A stretch of DNA of 64,000 bases from JAOPZW01 sp963707695 (GCA_963707695.1 CAVPQY010000003.1:1-64000); one strand, 5' to 3'; positions 1 through 7,703 are shown, counted from the first letter of the stretch. The notes: generated by a model not told the origin, from the sequence alone. Numbers and translations: made by a program.

Positions 1-128
1 TCGCGCAGCCGCGACACGAGGGCCGCCGGACCGCCGGCGGGGGGCGGTGCCCCGCCGGCGGCCGACGTCTCGTCGAGGCGGCGCGCCGGGACGGCGCGCA
101 CGTCGTCCGGTCCCGCCGCCCCGAGCAT
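1..128 (-). CDS. Possible start of a gene leaving the window (unidentified)
   Basis: An open frame starts at an ATG (126-128) and runs off the left edge with no stop, giving 42 codons of an Ala/Pro/Arg-rich N-terminus. It begins 25 bp after the PII stop codon on the same strand, with a GGGAG-like ribosome site upstream, so it would be the third gene of the amtB-glnB operon. In many actinobacteria that position is held by glnD, but nothing in these residues identifies the product. The frame could also be chance in such GC-rich DNA. Confidence 0.35.
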   Translation of the reverse strand, partial: MLGAAGPDDVRAVPARRLDETSAAGGAPPPAGGPAALVSRLR

Positions 129-153
129 CCGTCTGCTCCCGCTCGCTCCCGCC

Positions 154-525
154 TCAGGCGGGCGCGGTCGCCGCGTCCGGGTGCGCCTGGAGCACCTCCT
201 CACCGGACTCGCCCGTGCGGACGCGGTAGCTCTCGTCCACGGGCAGCACGAACACCTTGCCGTCGCCGACGGCGCCGGTCCGCGCGTGCTTGAGGATCGT
301 CTCCACGATCGCCTGCACGTCACGGTCGGCGACGACGCACTCCAGCTTGACCTTGGGCCGCAGGTAGTTCGTCAGCTCCGCGCCGCGGTAGCGCTCCGTG
401 ATGCCCTTCTGGCGCCCGGAGCCCTTCACCTCGCTGATGGTCAGCGAGGGGAACCCCAGCTCGAGCAGCTCCATGCGGATGGGCTCGAACGCCTCGTGGC
501 GGATGTAGGCCTCGACCTTCTTCAC
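154..525 (-). CDS. glnB: PII nitrogen regulatory protein (GlnB/GlnK family)
   Basis: A 123-residue PII signal protein, the usual length plus a short tail. PII trimers sense ATP/ADP and 2-oxoglutarate and plug the AmtB channel or bind metabolic enzymes. Seen: the N-terminal strand KKVEAYIRH, the ligand-binding segment GRQKG, a T-loop beginning YRGAEL, and the C-terminal signature VGDGKVFV followed by RVRTGE. The start is a GTG with a strong AAGGAGGTGA ribosome site, and it overlaps the amtB stop as GTGA, so the two are translationally coupled. Residue 51, the tyrosine uridylylated in enterics and adenylylated in actinobacteria, is leucine here, with a tyrosine at 54 instead. Control by covalent modification at the standard site therefore looks lost. 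Family assignment is firm; GlnB versus GlnK is a naming choice. Confidence 0.95.
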   Translation of the reverse strand: MKKVEAYIRHEAFEPIRMELLELGFPSLTISEVKGSGRQKGITERYRGAELTNYLRPKVKLECVVADRDVQAIVETILKHARTGAVGDGKVFVLPVDESYRVRTGESGEEVLQAHPDAATAPA

Positions 526-2003
526 GCCGTCACCTCCTTCTGGGTCGGGATCGACGAGCCGTTCCCGCCCAGGACCGGCGGGACCGTGGTCGGCATCGCA
601 CCGTAGCCCACGAGCTCCGGGGCCGGGATGAACTGCTCGGGGTAGCCGTACATGCCGTGCTCGGAGATGTCGAGACCGGCGTCCTCCTCCTCGGCCGTGA
701 CGCGCAGGCCGTACGTCTTCTTGATGAGGAAGAAGGTCGCGTAGCTCGCCGCGAAGACGAACGCGAACACCGTCACGACGCCGAGCGCCTGGCGCCCGAG
801 CTGCGTGAAGTCCCCCGTGTAGAAGAGGCCGCCCTCGCCGACCGCGTTGTACGCGGCCAGCACCGGCGCGGTGAACAGCCCGCAGGAGAGCGTCCCCCAC
901 ACGCCGCACAGGCCGTGCGCCGTCAGCGCGCCCACGGGGTCGTCGATCTTGCGGTCGATCGCGTAGACCCCGAGCGGCACGATGACGCCGGCGACGAGGC
1001 CGATGACCACCGCCGCCCACGGCTCCACGTAGCCCGAGGGCGCCGTGATGGCGACGAGGGCGCCGATCGCGCCGTTGCCGGCCATGCCGATGTCGATGGT
1101 CTTCTGCACGCGGTAGGAGGTGAGGAGCGCGCCGAGCACGCCGGCGCAGGCCGCGAGCTGCGTGGTCAGCACGATCTCGGTGAAGCGCCCGTCGAGCGCG
1201 TTGAGCGTCGAGCCCGGGTTGAACCCGAACCAGCCCAGCCACAGGATGAGCACCCCGAGCCCGAAGAGCGGCATGTTGTGCCCCGGGATGGCCCGGGGCT
1301 TGCCGTCCGGCCCGTACTTCCCGAGCCTCGGCCCGAGGAGCAGGAGCACCGCCAGGGCCCCGGTCGCGCCGATGAGGTGGACCGCCGTCGACCCGGCGAA
1401 GTCCTGCATGCCGATCGAGGTCTGCAGCCAGCCGCCGCCGAAGACCCAGCCCGAGGCGATCGGGTAGATCAGCGAGCTGAAGACGATCGCGTAGATGACG
1501 TACACGCCGAACTTCACCCGCTCGAGCGTCGTGCCCCAGACGATGGCCAGCGAGACGGCGCAGAACACGAACTGGAAGAACCACTTCGACTCGATCGTCG
1601 CGTCCGACAGGCCCATGATCGGGAACGCCGTCAGCGGGTCGCCGTAGTCGCGCAGGAAGAACCCGTGCGTGCCGATGACGTGGCCGGCACCACCACCGAA
1701 GGCGAACGCGAAGCCGACGGCCCAGTACAGGAGCGCCGCGATCGAGAAGTTGGTGAGGATCTTCGCGACCACCGTGCCGGCGTTCTTGCCGCGCGAGAAG
1801 CCGATCTCCAGCAGCGCGAAGCCGGCCTGCATGAACATGACGAAGCAGCCCGCCACGATCACCCACAGCGAGTTGATGCCGACGCTGTCGGCGAGGCTTC
1901 CGGCGCCGGCGGCGTCGAAGGTGTCGGCCATCGCAGCTGCCGGGAGCAGCAGCGACGCCACGAGGCCGAGGCTGATGGCCCGGACCACGGTCGAACGTCT
2001 CAT
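522..2003 (-). CDS. amtB: Ammonium transporter AmtB
   Basis: A 493-residue Amt/Mep/Rh family channel for ammonium/ammonia in the cytoplasmic membrane. The chosen ATG has an AGGAGG ribosome site immediately upstream and gives a cleavable signal peptide (basic start, hydrophobic core, AAAMA end), followed by about eleven membrane segments. Both pore histidines are visible in conserved surroundings: the first in STAVHLIG, the second in AHGLCGVWG. A longer upstream frame exists but lacks a ribosome site and would bury the signal peptide. The gene is followed by PII with a 4-bp overlap, the standard amtB-glnK pairing in which PII blocks the channel when nitrogen is plentiful. It diverges from a glutamine synthetase gene across a 206-bp region that carries inverted repeats. 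Confidence 0.96.
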   Translation of the reverse strand: MRRSTVVRAISLGLVASLLLPAAAMADTFDAAGAGSLADSVGINSLWVIVAGCFVMFMQAGFALLEIGFSRGKNAGTVVAKILTNFSIAALLYWAVGFAFAFGGGAGHVIGTHGFFLRDYGDPLTAFPIMGLSDATIESKWFFQFVFCAVSLAIVWGTTLERVKFGVYVIYAIVFSSLIYPIASGWVFGGGWLQTSIGMQDFAGSTAVHLIGATGALAVLLLLGPRLGKYGPDGKPRAIPGHNMPLFGLGVLILWLGWFGFNPGSTLNALDGRFTEIVLTTQLAACAGVLGALLTSYRVQKTIDIGMAGNGAIGALVAITAPSGYVEPWAAVVIGLVAGVIVPLGVYAIDRKIDDPVGALTAHGLCGVWGTLSCGLFTAPVLAAYNAVGEGGLFYTGDFTQLGRQALGVVTVFAFVFAASYATFFLIKKTYGLRVTAEEEDAGLDISEHGMYGYPEQFIPAPELVGYGAMPTTVPPVLGGNGSSIPTQKEVTA

Positions 2004-2018
2004 GGATCCTCCTGGTTC

Positions 2019-2035
2019 GAGTGCGTCTTGCACTC
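2019..2035. promoter_or_regulatory. Inverted repeat in the amtB leader
   Basis: Arms GAGTGC and GCACTC are separated by GTCTT, 16 bp upstream of the amtB ATG. This could be an operator or a small hairpin in the 5' untranslated region. It does not match the GlnR box that I know from other actinobacteria. Confidence 0.35.
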
Positions 2036-2071
2036 TGCAGGCCCGCCGGTCCATGGTCTTGAGCCCCGTGT

Positions 2072-2095
2072 CGAAAGATCGGCGCGGATCTTTCG
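2072..2095. promoter_or_regulatory. Perfect 9-bp inverted repeat between amtB and glnN
   Basis: Arms CGAAAGATC and GATCTTTCG are separated by GGCGCG. The repeat lies near the middle of the divergent region (69 bp from the amtB start, 115 bp from the glnN start), where a nitrogen regulator could act on both genes. A second short palindrome, CGAACGTTCG, lies at 2150-2159. Operator function is inferred from position and symmetry only. Confidence 0.5.
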
Positions 2096-2209
2096 CCCTC
2101 CGGTCGAGTGGTCCGGGCAGGGGCCGACGCCAGGGCGAATCGGGCGCCCCGAACGTTCGACACGTGGACAACGACGCGCGGGCGCGCGAGCTCTACGCTC
2201 CGGCCCAAC

Positions 2210-4357
2210 ATGAGCAGAACGCGCCAGCAGAACGTCACCGCCGCCCAGTGGTCCGCCAACGGCGAGGCCCTCGGGGCCCAGGACCTCACCGAGCCGGGCA
2301 TCCACCCGTTCGGCGAGAACGTCTTCTCCCCCGCCGTGCAGCGCGAGCGGCTGCCCGCCGACGTCTTCGAGGCGCTGCAGGCCACGCTGGACCGCGGCGA
2401 GCCGCTGGATCCGTCGCTCGCCGACGTGGTGGCCAAGGCGATGCGCGAGTGGGCCATGGAGCGCGGGGCGACGCACTACACGCACTGGTTCCAGCCCCTG
2501 ACCGGCATCACGGCCGAGAAGCACGACTCCTTCTACGGCCCCGACGGCGACGGCACCGCCGTCGCCGAGTTCTCCGGCAAGGAGCTCATCCAGGGCGAGC
2601 CGGACGCGTCGTCCTTCCCCACGGGCGGCCTGCGGGCGACCTTCGAGGCGCGCGGCTACACGGCCTGGGACCCGACCTCGCCGGCGTTCCTCCTCGAGAA
2701 CCCCAACGGCGCGCTGCTGTGCATCCCCACGGCCTTCGCGTCGTGGACGGGCGAGGCGCTGGACCACAAGATCCCGCTCCTGCGCTCGATGGACGCGCTG
2801 TCGCGCTCGGCCATCCGCGCGCTGCGGCTGCTCGGGGACGAGACCGCCCAGCGCGTCTTCACCACGGTCGGGCCCGAGCAGGAGTACTTCCTCATCGACG
2901 AGCAGTACTTCTTCGAGCGCCCCGACCTGTACACGACCGACCGCACGCTCTTCGGCACCAAGCCGCCCAAGGGCCACGAGCTCGACGACCACTACTTCGG
3001 GTCGATCCCGGAGCGGATCCTCGCGTTCATGATGGAGAGCGAGCTGGAGCTGGCGAAGCTCGGCGTCCCGGTCAAGACGCGCCACAACGAGGTCGCGCCG
3101 AACCAGTACGAGATCGCGCCGATCTTCGAGAACTCCAACGTGGCCTGCGACCACCAGCAGCTCACGATGCAGGTCCTGCAGAACGTCGCGCGCAACTACG
3201 GGCTCGTCGCGCTCCTGCACGAGAAGCCCTTCGCCGGCGTCAACGGCTCCGGCAAGCACAACAACTGGTCGATGGGCACCGACACGGGCGTCAACCTGCT
3301 CGAGCCGGGGGCCACGCCGCACCAGAACGTCCAGTTCCTCTTCTTCTGCACCGCGGTGCTGGCCGCCGTCGACAAGCACCAGGCGCTGCTGCGCGCCTCG
3401 GTGGCGAACGTCGGGCAGGACCACCGCCTGGGCGCGAACGAGGCACCGCCCGCGATCATCTCCGTCTTCCTGGGCGCCGAGCTCGAGAAGGCCTTCAACG
3501 CGATCGAGTCCGGCCAGGGCGACCCGGCCACCCCGGCGTCGTTCCTCGGCCTGGGCACGGACGTCCTGCCCCCGCTGCCCAAGCACGGCGGCGACCGCAA
3601 CCGGACCTCGCCGTTCGCCTTCACGGGCAACAAGTTCGAGTTCCGCGCGGCCGGGTCGAGCATGTCGCTCGCCTTCCCGAACACGGTCCTGAACACGATC
3701 GTGGCCGAGGCGGTCGACGCGCTGACCTACGAGGTCGAGGAGCACACGAAGGGCGGCGCCTCGATCGACGAGGCGATCATCGCGGTGGTCCGCCGCGCCT
3801 ACGGCGCCCACAAGCGGATCGTCTTCGACGGCGACAACTACTCCGACGCCTGGCACCAGGAGGCCGAGCGCCGCGGCCTGTCGAACCTCAAGACCACGCC
3901 GGACGCCCTGCCCTGGCTCGTCGAGCACCAGACCGTGCAGGCCTTCGAGGGCTACGGCGTGCTGAACGAGCGCGAGCTCCAGGCCCGCTTCGAGGTGCTC
4001 GCCGAGCAGTACGCGACGAAGCTCAACATCGAGGGCGAGACGGCCGCGTCGATCGCGCGCACGATGATCCTCCCGGCGGCCCTGCGCTACCTGGCCGAGC
4101 TCCAGGCCGCCGGCCACAAGGGGCTGATCACCCAGGCCGAGACGCTGCTCAACGAGCTCGTCGACGCGGTGGGCGAGCTCGAGGCGCGCAACGCCGAGCC
4201 CGGCGACCTCGGGTCGCTCGAGCACGCGAAGTGGATGCGCGACAACACGATCCCGGCCATGGAGCGCGTGCGCGCGGTGGCCGACCAGCTCGAGCGCGTC
4301 GTGGCCGACGATCTCTGGCCGCTGCCGAAGTACTCCGAGATGCTGTTCATCAAGTAG
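2210..4357 (+). CDS. glnN: Type III glutamine synthetase (GlnN)
   Basis: A 715-residue GlnN-type glutamine synthetase, the long form typical of this class rather than the roughly 450-residue GlnA. It makes glutamine from glutamate, ammonium and ATP in the cytoplasm. Seen: the type III signature NGSGKHNNWSMG, the metal/glutamate-binding segment GPEQEYFLID, and the C-terminal FTGNKFEFRAAGSS. The start is the ATG at 2210; the frame is open further upstream but the extra residues are low-complexity. No clear ribosome site precedes it. Its place opposite amtB-glnB makes one nitrogen-assimilation locus with transport, sensing and assimilation together. A strong terminator follows. Confidence 0.95.
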   Translation: MSRTRQQNVTAAQWSANGEALGAQDLTEPGIHPFGENVFSPAVQRERLPADVFEALQATLDRGEPLDPSLADVVAKAMREWAMERGATHYTHWFQPLTGITAEKHDSFYGPDGDGTAVAEFSGKELIQGEPDASSFPTGGLRATFEARGYTAWDPTSPAFLLENPNGALLCIPTAFASWTGEALDHKIPLLRSMDALSRSAIRALRLLGDETAQRVFTTVGPEQEYFLIDEQYFFERPDLYTTDRTLFGTKPPKGHELDDHYFGSIPERILAFMMESELELAKLGVPVKTRHNEVAPNQYEIAPIFENSNVACDHQQLTMQVLQNVARNYGLVALLHEKPFAGVNGSGKHNNWSMGTDTGVNLLEPGATPHQNVQFLFFCTAVLAAVDKHQALLRASVANVGQDHRLGANEAPPAIISVFLGAELEKAFNAIESGQGDPATPASFLGLGTDVLPPLPKHGGDRNRTSPFAFTGNKFEFRAAGSSMSLAFPNTVLNTIVAEAVDALTYEVEEHTKGGASIDEAIIAVVRRAYGAHKRIVFDGDNYSDAWHQEAERRGLSNLKTTPDALPWLVEHQTVQAFEGYGVLNERELQARFEVLAEQYATKLNIEGETAASIARTMILPAALRYLAELQAAGHKGLITQAETLLNELVDAVGELEARNAEPGDLGSLEHAKWMRDNTIPAMERVRAVADQLERVVADDLWPLPKYSEMLFIK

Positions 4358-4381
4358 CGACGCGCCGGACCTGCGCCGTGC

Positions 4382-4412
4382 CGGAAGGCCCCGCATCCCG
4401 CGGGGCCTTCCG
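4382..4412 (+). terminator. Hairpin terminator after glnN
   Basis: A perfect 13-bp stem (CGGAAGGCCCCGC and its complement) with a five-base ATCCC loop lies 24 bp after the glnN stop. There is no long T-run, as is common in very GC-rich genomes. Confidence 0.75.
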
Positions 4413-4532
4413 CGTTCGGCCGTCCGAAGGCAAGGGGCAGGCCAGGGACCTCCACGGGCGCGACGGGCGGAGCAGACGAGCAGGCTGGTGGCGTCCCACC
4501 GCCGCCGAACGCGCGCCGGGGGAGCACCGCCC

Positions 4533-5456
4533 ATGTCCGTCACCGATCCCGCCCGCAGCGCGCTCTCGGCCCTCGACGGCGCGCCCGTCTGGCTCAACTC
4601 CGAGCCGCTCACGGCCGAGGGGCTCCGCGGCCGGGTCGTCCTGGTCGACTTCTGGACGTACTCCTGCGTGAACTGGCTGCGCACGCTGCCGTACGTCAGG
4701 GCGTGGCACGAGCGGTACCGCGACCGCGGGCTCGTCGTCGTCGGCGTGCACGCGCCCGAGTTCGGCTTCGAGCACGAGCTCGACAACGTGCGTCGCGCGG
4801 CCGGCGAGCTGGACGTCGGCTACCCGATCGTCATCGACAACGACTTCACGATCTGGCGGTCGTTCGGGAACCGTGCCTGGCCGGCCCTCTACCTCGTCGA
4901 CGGCGACGGTCGCGTCCGGTTCCGTCACCTCGGCGAGGAGGCCTACGAGGAGACCGAGCGGGCCGTCCAGCAGCTCCTGGGCGTCGCCGACGAGCTCGTC
5001 CGCGTCGACGCCGGCGGCCTCGCCGAGGCGGCCGACTGGGGTGCGCTGAGGTCCCCCGAGACCTACCTCGGGCACGCCCGCGGCGAGCGTCGCGCCGACC
5101 GGCCCGCCGACCTCGCGCTGAACCAGTGGGCGCTCGCCGGCGAGTGGTCGGTGGGCGAGGAGGCCGCCGTGCTCGACGCGGGCCCGGGCTCGATCGCCTA
5201 CCGCTTCGAGGGCCGCGACGTCAACCTGGTGCTCGCGCCGCCGGCCTCCGGCGCCCCGGTCCGCTTCACCGTGCTCCTCGACGGCGAGCCGCCCGGGGCG
5301 GCCCACGGGCTCGACGTCGACGAGTCCGGCGACGGCACGCTGTCCGAGCCGCGGATGCACCAGCTCGTCCGCCAGCGAGGGCCCATCCGCCGACGGACCT
5401 TCGAGATCGCCTTCGACGGCCCCGGCGTGCACGCGTACGTCTTCACGTTCGGCTGA
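4533..5456 (+). CDS. Thioredoxin-like (TlpA/DipZ-type) protein with a single active-site cysteine
   Basis: A 307-residue protein with an N-terminal redoxin domain (about 25-160) like the one at the end of DipZ proteins: VVLVDFWTYSC, then RTLPYVRAWHERY, VVGVHAPEF and the cis-proline region AWPALY. A C-terminal beta-rich domain (about 190-307) is also typical of this group. The expected CxxC pair reads CVNW, so the second, resolving cysteine is tryptophan and ordinary disulfide exchange is not possible. No signal peptide is visible at this start, which has a GGGGGAG ribosome site. It is a single gene between the glnN terminator and the arsenic-type operon. Its substrate is unknown; a monothiol redox or peroxidatic role is possible. 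Confidence 0.8.
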   Translation: MSVTDPARSALSALDGAPVWLNSEPLTAEGLRGRVVLVDFWTYSCVNWLRTLPYVRAWHERYRDRGLVVVGVHAPEFGFEHELDNVRRAAGELDVGYPIVIDNDFTIWRSFGNRAWPALYLVDGDGRVRFRHLGEEAYEETERAVQQLLGVADELVRVDAGGLAEAADWGALRSPETYLGHARGERRADRPADLALNQWALAGEWSVGEEAAVLDAGPGSIAYRFEGRDVNLVLAPPASGAPVRFTVLLDGEPPGAAHGLDVDESGDGTLSEPRMHQLVRQRGPIRRRTFEIAFDGPGVHAYVFTFG

Positions 5457-5512
5457 CCGGAACGCCGCGCCGCGCGCGCGCGCCGGGCCGCGCCGTGTGA
5501 CCCGGCCCTAAC

Positions 5513-5532
5513 ACATCAACTCAGGTTGATGT
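5513..5532. promoter_or_regulatory. ArsR-type operator
   Basis: A perfect 20-bp palindrome with arms ACATCAAC and GTTGATGT around TCAG. It contains ATCAA-N6-TTGAT, the layout of many ArsR/SmtB operators. It lies 12 bp before the ArsR-ArsC fusion and touches its -10 box, so bound regulator would block transcription. Confidence 0.8.
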
Positions 5533-5537
5533 ATCCT
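5532..5537 (+). promoter_or_regulatory. -10 box, likely leaderless transcript
   Basis: TATCCT lies exactly 7 nt before the GTG start of the ArsR-ArsC gene. This places the transcription start at or next to the start codon, and no ribosome site is present. Confidence 0.55.
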
Positions 5538-5544
5538 CCGACGC

Positions 5545-6342
5545 GTGGGTGCCTCGGTGCAAGCTGGCTCGCCCTCACCGCCGCGGTTCCTGCGGCTCGC
5601 GGGCCACCCGCTGCGTTGGCGGCTGCTGAGCGAACTGGCTCGCAGCGATCGGCGGGTCGGCGAGCTGTGCGAGCTGGCCGGGCAGCGCCAGAGCCTGGTC
5701 TCCTACCACCTGCGCCGACTGCGCGAGGGCGGAGTGGTCTCGGCGCGGCGCAGCCTCGCCGACGGCCGTGACACCTACTACGTGCTCGACCTGGCGCGCT
5801 GCGGCGAGTTGCTCGCCCGCGCCGGCGCCTCGCTGCACCCCGGCCTCGCCTCGGGTGGCGCGTCGGACCCCGCCCAGGCCGGCGGCCTGGCACGAGCGAG
5901 CGTGCTGTTCCTCTGCACGGGCAACAGCGCGCGCTCGCAGATGGCTGAGGCGCTGGCCGAACAGCTCTCCGGTGGCGCGGTGCGCGCCGCCAGCGCCGGC
6001 AGCCATCCGAAGCCACTGCATCCCAACGCCGTGCGGGTGATGCGGGGCCGCGGGATCGATCTCGCAGGCCGCCGTTCCAAGCACCTCGATGAGGTCACGA
6101 GCCGGCACTTCGACTACGTGATCAGCGTCTGCGACCGCGTGCGCGAGATCTGTCCCGAGTTCCCCGGGACACCGCAGGCGATCCACTGGAGCGTCCGCGA
6201 CCCGGCACGCGAGCCGGGAACCGACGACGAGACCCTGCCGGCCTTCGCGCGCGTCGCCGCCGAGCTCGAGACGCGCATCGGCTTCTTGTGCGAGGCCATC
6301 AGGCACACCACCGACTCCCGGGAGGTCAGCCAGCATGCCTGA
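5545..6342 (+). CDS. ArsR-family regulator fused to arsenate reductase (LMW phosphatase type)
   Basis: A 265-residue two-domain protein. Residues 1-105 form a winged helix of the ArsR/SmtB type, with recognition helix QSLVSYHLRRL and wing SLADGRDTYYVL. Residues 118-255 form a low-molecular-weight phosphatase/arsenate reductase domain with P-loop CTGNSARSQMAE. The two further cysteines of thioredoxin-coupled ArsC are present, eight residues apart inclusive, in the segment CDRVREICP, as in the staphylococcal enzyme. The DPA motif (RDPA) supplies the acid. The protein should both repress its own promoter and reduce arsenate to arsenite. The GTG start follows a -10 box by 7 nt and a perfect palindromic operator overlaps it. 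A VOC gene overlaps its 3' end by 8 bp. No arsenite efflux gene is adjacent. Confidence 0.88.
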   Translation: MGASVQAGSPSPPRFLRLAGHPLRWRLLSELARSDRRVGELCELAGQRQSLVSYHLRRLREGGVVSARRSLADGRDTYYVLDLARCGELLARAGASLHPGLASGGASDPAQAGGLARASVLFLCTGNSARSQMAEALAEQLSGGAVRAASAGSHPKPLHPNAVRVMRGRGIDLAGRRSKHLDEVTSRHFDYVISVCDRVREICPEFPGTPQAIHWSVRDPAREPGTDDETLPAFARVAAELETRIGFLCEAIRHTTDSREVSQHA

Positions 6343-6718
6343 CGAGTTCGTCAACGTCCGCTACATGGTCGACGACGTCGAGACCGCCGTCGCCTTCTAC
6401 ACCACCCACTTCGGCTTCGAGCTGCGCTCCAGCGCCGCCCCGGCGTTCGCCGACGTCGTCCGCGGCGGTCTGCGTCTGCTGCTGAGCGGCCCCGCCAGCT
6501 CGGCCGGGCGACCGATGCCCGACGGGCGCACCCCGCAGCCCGGCGGGTGGAACCGGATCCACCTGATCGTCGAGGACCTCCCCACCGACGTCGCGCGACT
6601 GCGAGCCGCGGGGCTGACCTTCCGCAACGACATCGTCAGCGGACCGGGCGGCAAGCAGATCCTGCTCGACGACCCCGCCGGCAACCCGATCGAGCTCTTC
6701 CAACCCGCGGGCGCCTGA
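6335..6718 (+). CDS. VOC-family (glyoxalase/bleomycin resistance) protein
   Basis: A 127-residue vicinal oxygen chelate protein made of two beta-alpha-beta-beta-beta modules. Seen: VRYMVDDVETAVAFYTTHFGF at the start (metal-less Val in place of His) and the second half beginning NRIHLIVEDL, with the terminal metal-type glutamate in DPAGNPIELFQP. It overlaps the ArsR-ArsC fusion by 8 bp and has a GGAGG ribosome site inside that gene, so the two form one operon. It has no cysteines, so it lacks the vicinal cysteine pair of the arsenic-lyase ArsI. A role in arsenic handling rests on context only; the substrate cannot be told from sequence. Confidence 0.82.
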   Translation: MPDEFVNVRYMVDDVETAVAFYTTHFGFELRSSAAPAFADVVRGGLRLLLSGPASSAGRPMPDGRTPQPGGWNRIHLIVEDLPTDVARLRAAGLTFRNDIVSGPGGKQILLDDPAGNPIELFQPAGA

Positions 6719-6784
6719 GCCCAAGCGGTCCGGCCGCCCAGGACGACGCCGTGCTGCCCGACGATGCCCGGCACGCCTGCGCGT

Positions 6785-7639
6785 CTAGTCCGCGACGAAG
6801 GCCTCGAGGCCCAGTCCGGCGACCCGGGCGGGCCCGTCCAGCGCGTCGATGGCCGCGATGCGGCCGCCGACGACGGTGAAGGCGAGCACCGCGACCGGTA
6901 CGCCCGCCTCGGTGGCCACGAAGCCGGCCGTGCCGTCGACGACCGCCGGGTGCGCCGCGCGGTCGGACGAGAAGAACCGGGCGCGCGCGGCGACCGCCCG
7001 GGCGCCCTGGACGAGCCGCAACGCGCCGCTGCCGTCGTCGGCCCGCAGGACGACGTCGGGGTCCAGCACCGCGAGCAGGTCCTCGAAGTCGCCGCCGCGG
7101 GCCGCGGCCAGGAACGCGTCGACGACCTCCCGGTCGGCGGTGGGCGCGTCGCGGTCCGCGCCCTGGACGCGGCGCCGTGCCCGTGAGGCCAGCTGGCGCG
7201 CCGCGGCCGGCGACCGGTCCACGATCGGCGCGATGTCCTCGAACGGCACCGCGAACATGTCATGGAGCACGAAGGCCAGGCGCTCGGCCGGCGGCAGCGT
7301 CTCCAGCACGACGAGCAGCGCGGCGCCGACGGCGTCGGCGGCCAGCGCCTCGCCCTCCGGGTCCGGCGCGGCGTCGTCCGCTCGCGTGATGACCGGGTCC
7401 GGCAGCCGCCCGGCCTCGAGCGCCTCCTCGCGGCGGCGCTTGCGCGCGTCGAGCATCGTCAGGCACACGCGCGACACCACCGTGGTCAGCCAGCCGCCGA
7501 GGTTGTCCACGTCGCTGCTGTCGGCGCGGGCCACGCGGATCCATGCCTCTTGCAGCGCGTCGTCGGCCTCGGTCCGCGAGCCCAGAAGTCGCGTGGCCAC
7601 GGCGTGCAGATGAGGGCGGTGCGCTTCGAAGGCGTCCAT
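6785..7639 (-). CDS. ECF41-type RNA polymerase sigma factor (SigJ-like) with SnoaL-like C-terminus
   Basis: A 284-residue extracytoplasmic-function sigma factor. Residues 1-165 carry regions 2 and 4 (DALQEAWIRVAR; then PIVDRSPAAARQLASRARRRVQ for -35 recognition). Residues 175-284 form a SnoaL/NTF2-like domain. The fused domain and the linker motif LPDP (WLPEP in the family consensus), together with DGSGAL near the usual DGGGK position, identify group ECF41, where the C-terminal domain replaces an anti-sigma factor. The next gene, divergent, is a carboxymuconolactone decarboxylase/AhpD-like protein, the classic ECF41 partner and target. Promoter-like repeats matching the reported ECF41 signature lie between them. 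Start: ATG at 7639. Confidence 0.92.
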   Translation of the reverse strand: MDAFEAHRPHLHAVATRLLGSRTEADDALQEAWIRVARADSSDVDNLGGWLTTVVSRVCLTMLDARKRRREEALEAGRLPDPVITRADDAAPDPEGEALAADAVGAALLVVLETLPPAERLAFVLHDMFAVPFEDIAPIVDRSPAAARQLASRARRRVQGADRDAPTADREVVDAFLAAARGGDFEDLLAVLDPDVVLRADDGSGALRLVQGARAVAARARFFSSDRAAHPAVVDGTAGFVATEAGVPVAVLAFTVVGGRIAAIDALDGPARVAGLGLEAFVAD

Positions 7640-7641
7640 CT

Positions 7642-7671
7642 CGTCACATCCTCGGGAGTCGGTCGGTCAAG
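7642..7671 (+). promoter_or_regulatory. ECF41-like promoter toward the AhpD-like gene
   Basis: CGTCACATC, 11 nt, then GTCGGTCAAG, reading toward the gene at 7721. It is the same bipartite motif, with the same spacing, as the opposite-strand copy at 7674-7703. It resembles ECF41 promoters (TGTCACA -35, CGTC-like -10) with one change in the -35 element. Confidence 0.6.
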
Positions 7672-7673
7672 GG

Positions 7674-7703
7674 GGTGACCGACGTCAACCACCCGATGTG
7701 ACA
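7674..7703 (-). promoter_or_regulatory. ECF41-like promoter toward its own sigma gene
   Basis: Read on the minus strand: TGTCACATC, 11 nt, then GTCGGTCACC, about 35 bp before the sigma factor ATG. The -35 element equals the ECF41 consensus TGTCACA, which suggests autoregulation. It lies 2 bp from the plus-strand copy, so the two promoters cannot easily fire at once. Confidence 0.65.

Noticed and set aside
154..2457. Very long open frames on the wrong strand or frame over amtB, glnN, metH and others
   Set aside because: They are rich in Arg, Gly, Ala and Pro with no domains, and arise because stop codons are rare at this GC content. The true genes in the other frames have clear motifs.
6335..6718. 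VOC gene as the arsenic-carbon lyase ArsI
   Set aside because: The protein has no cysteines, whereas ArsI needs a vicinal cysteine pair.
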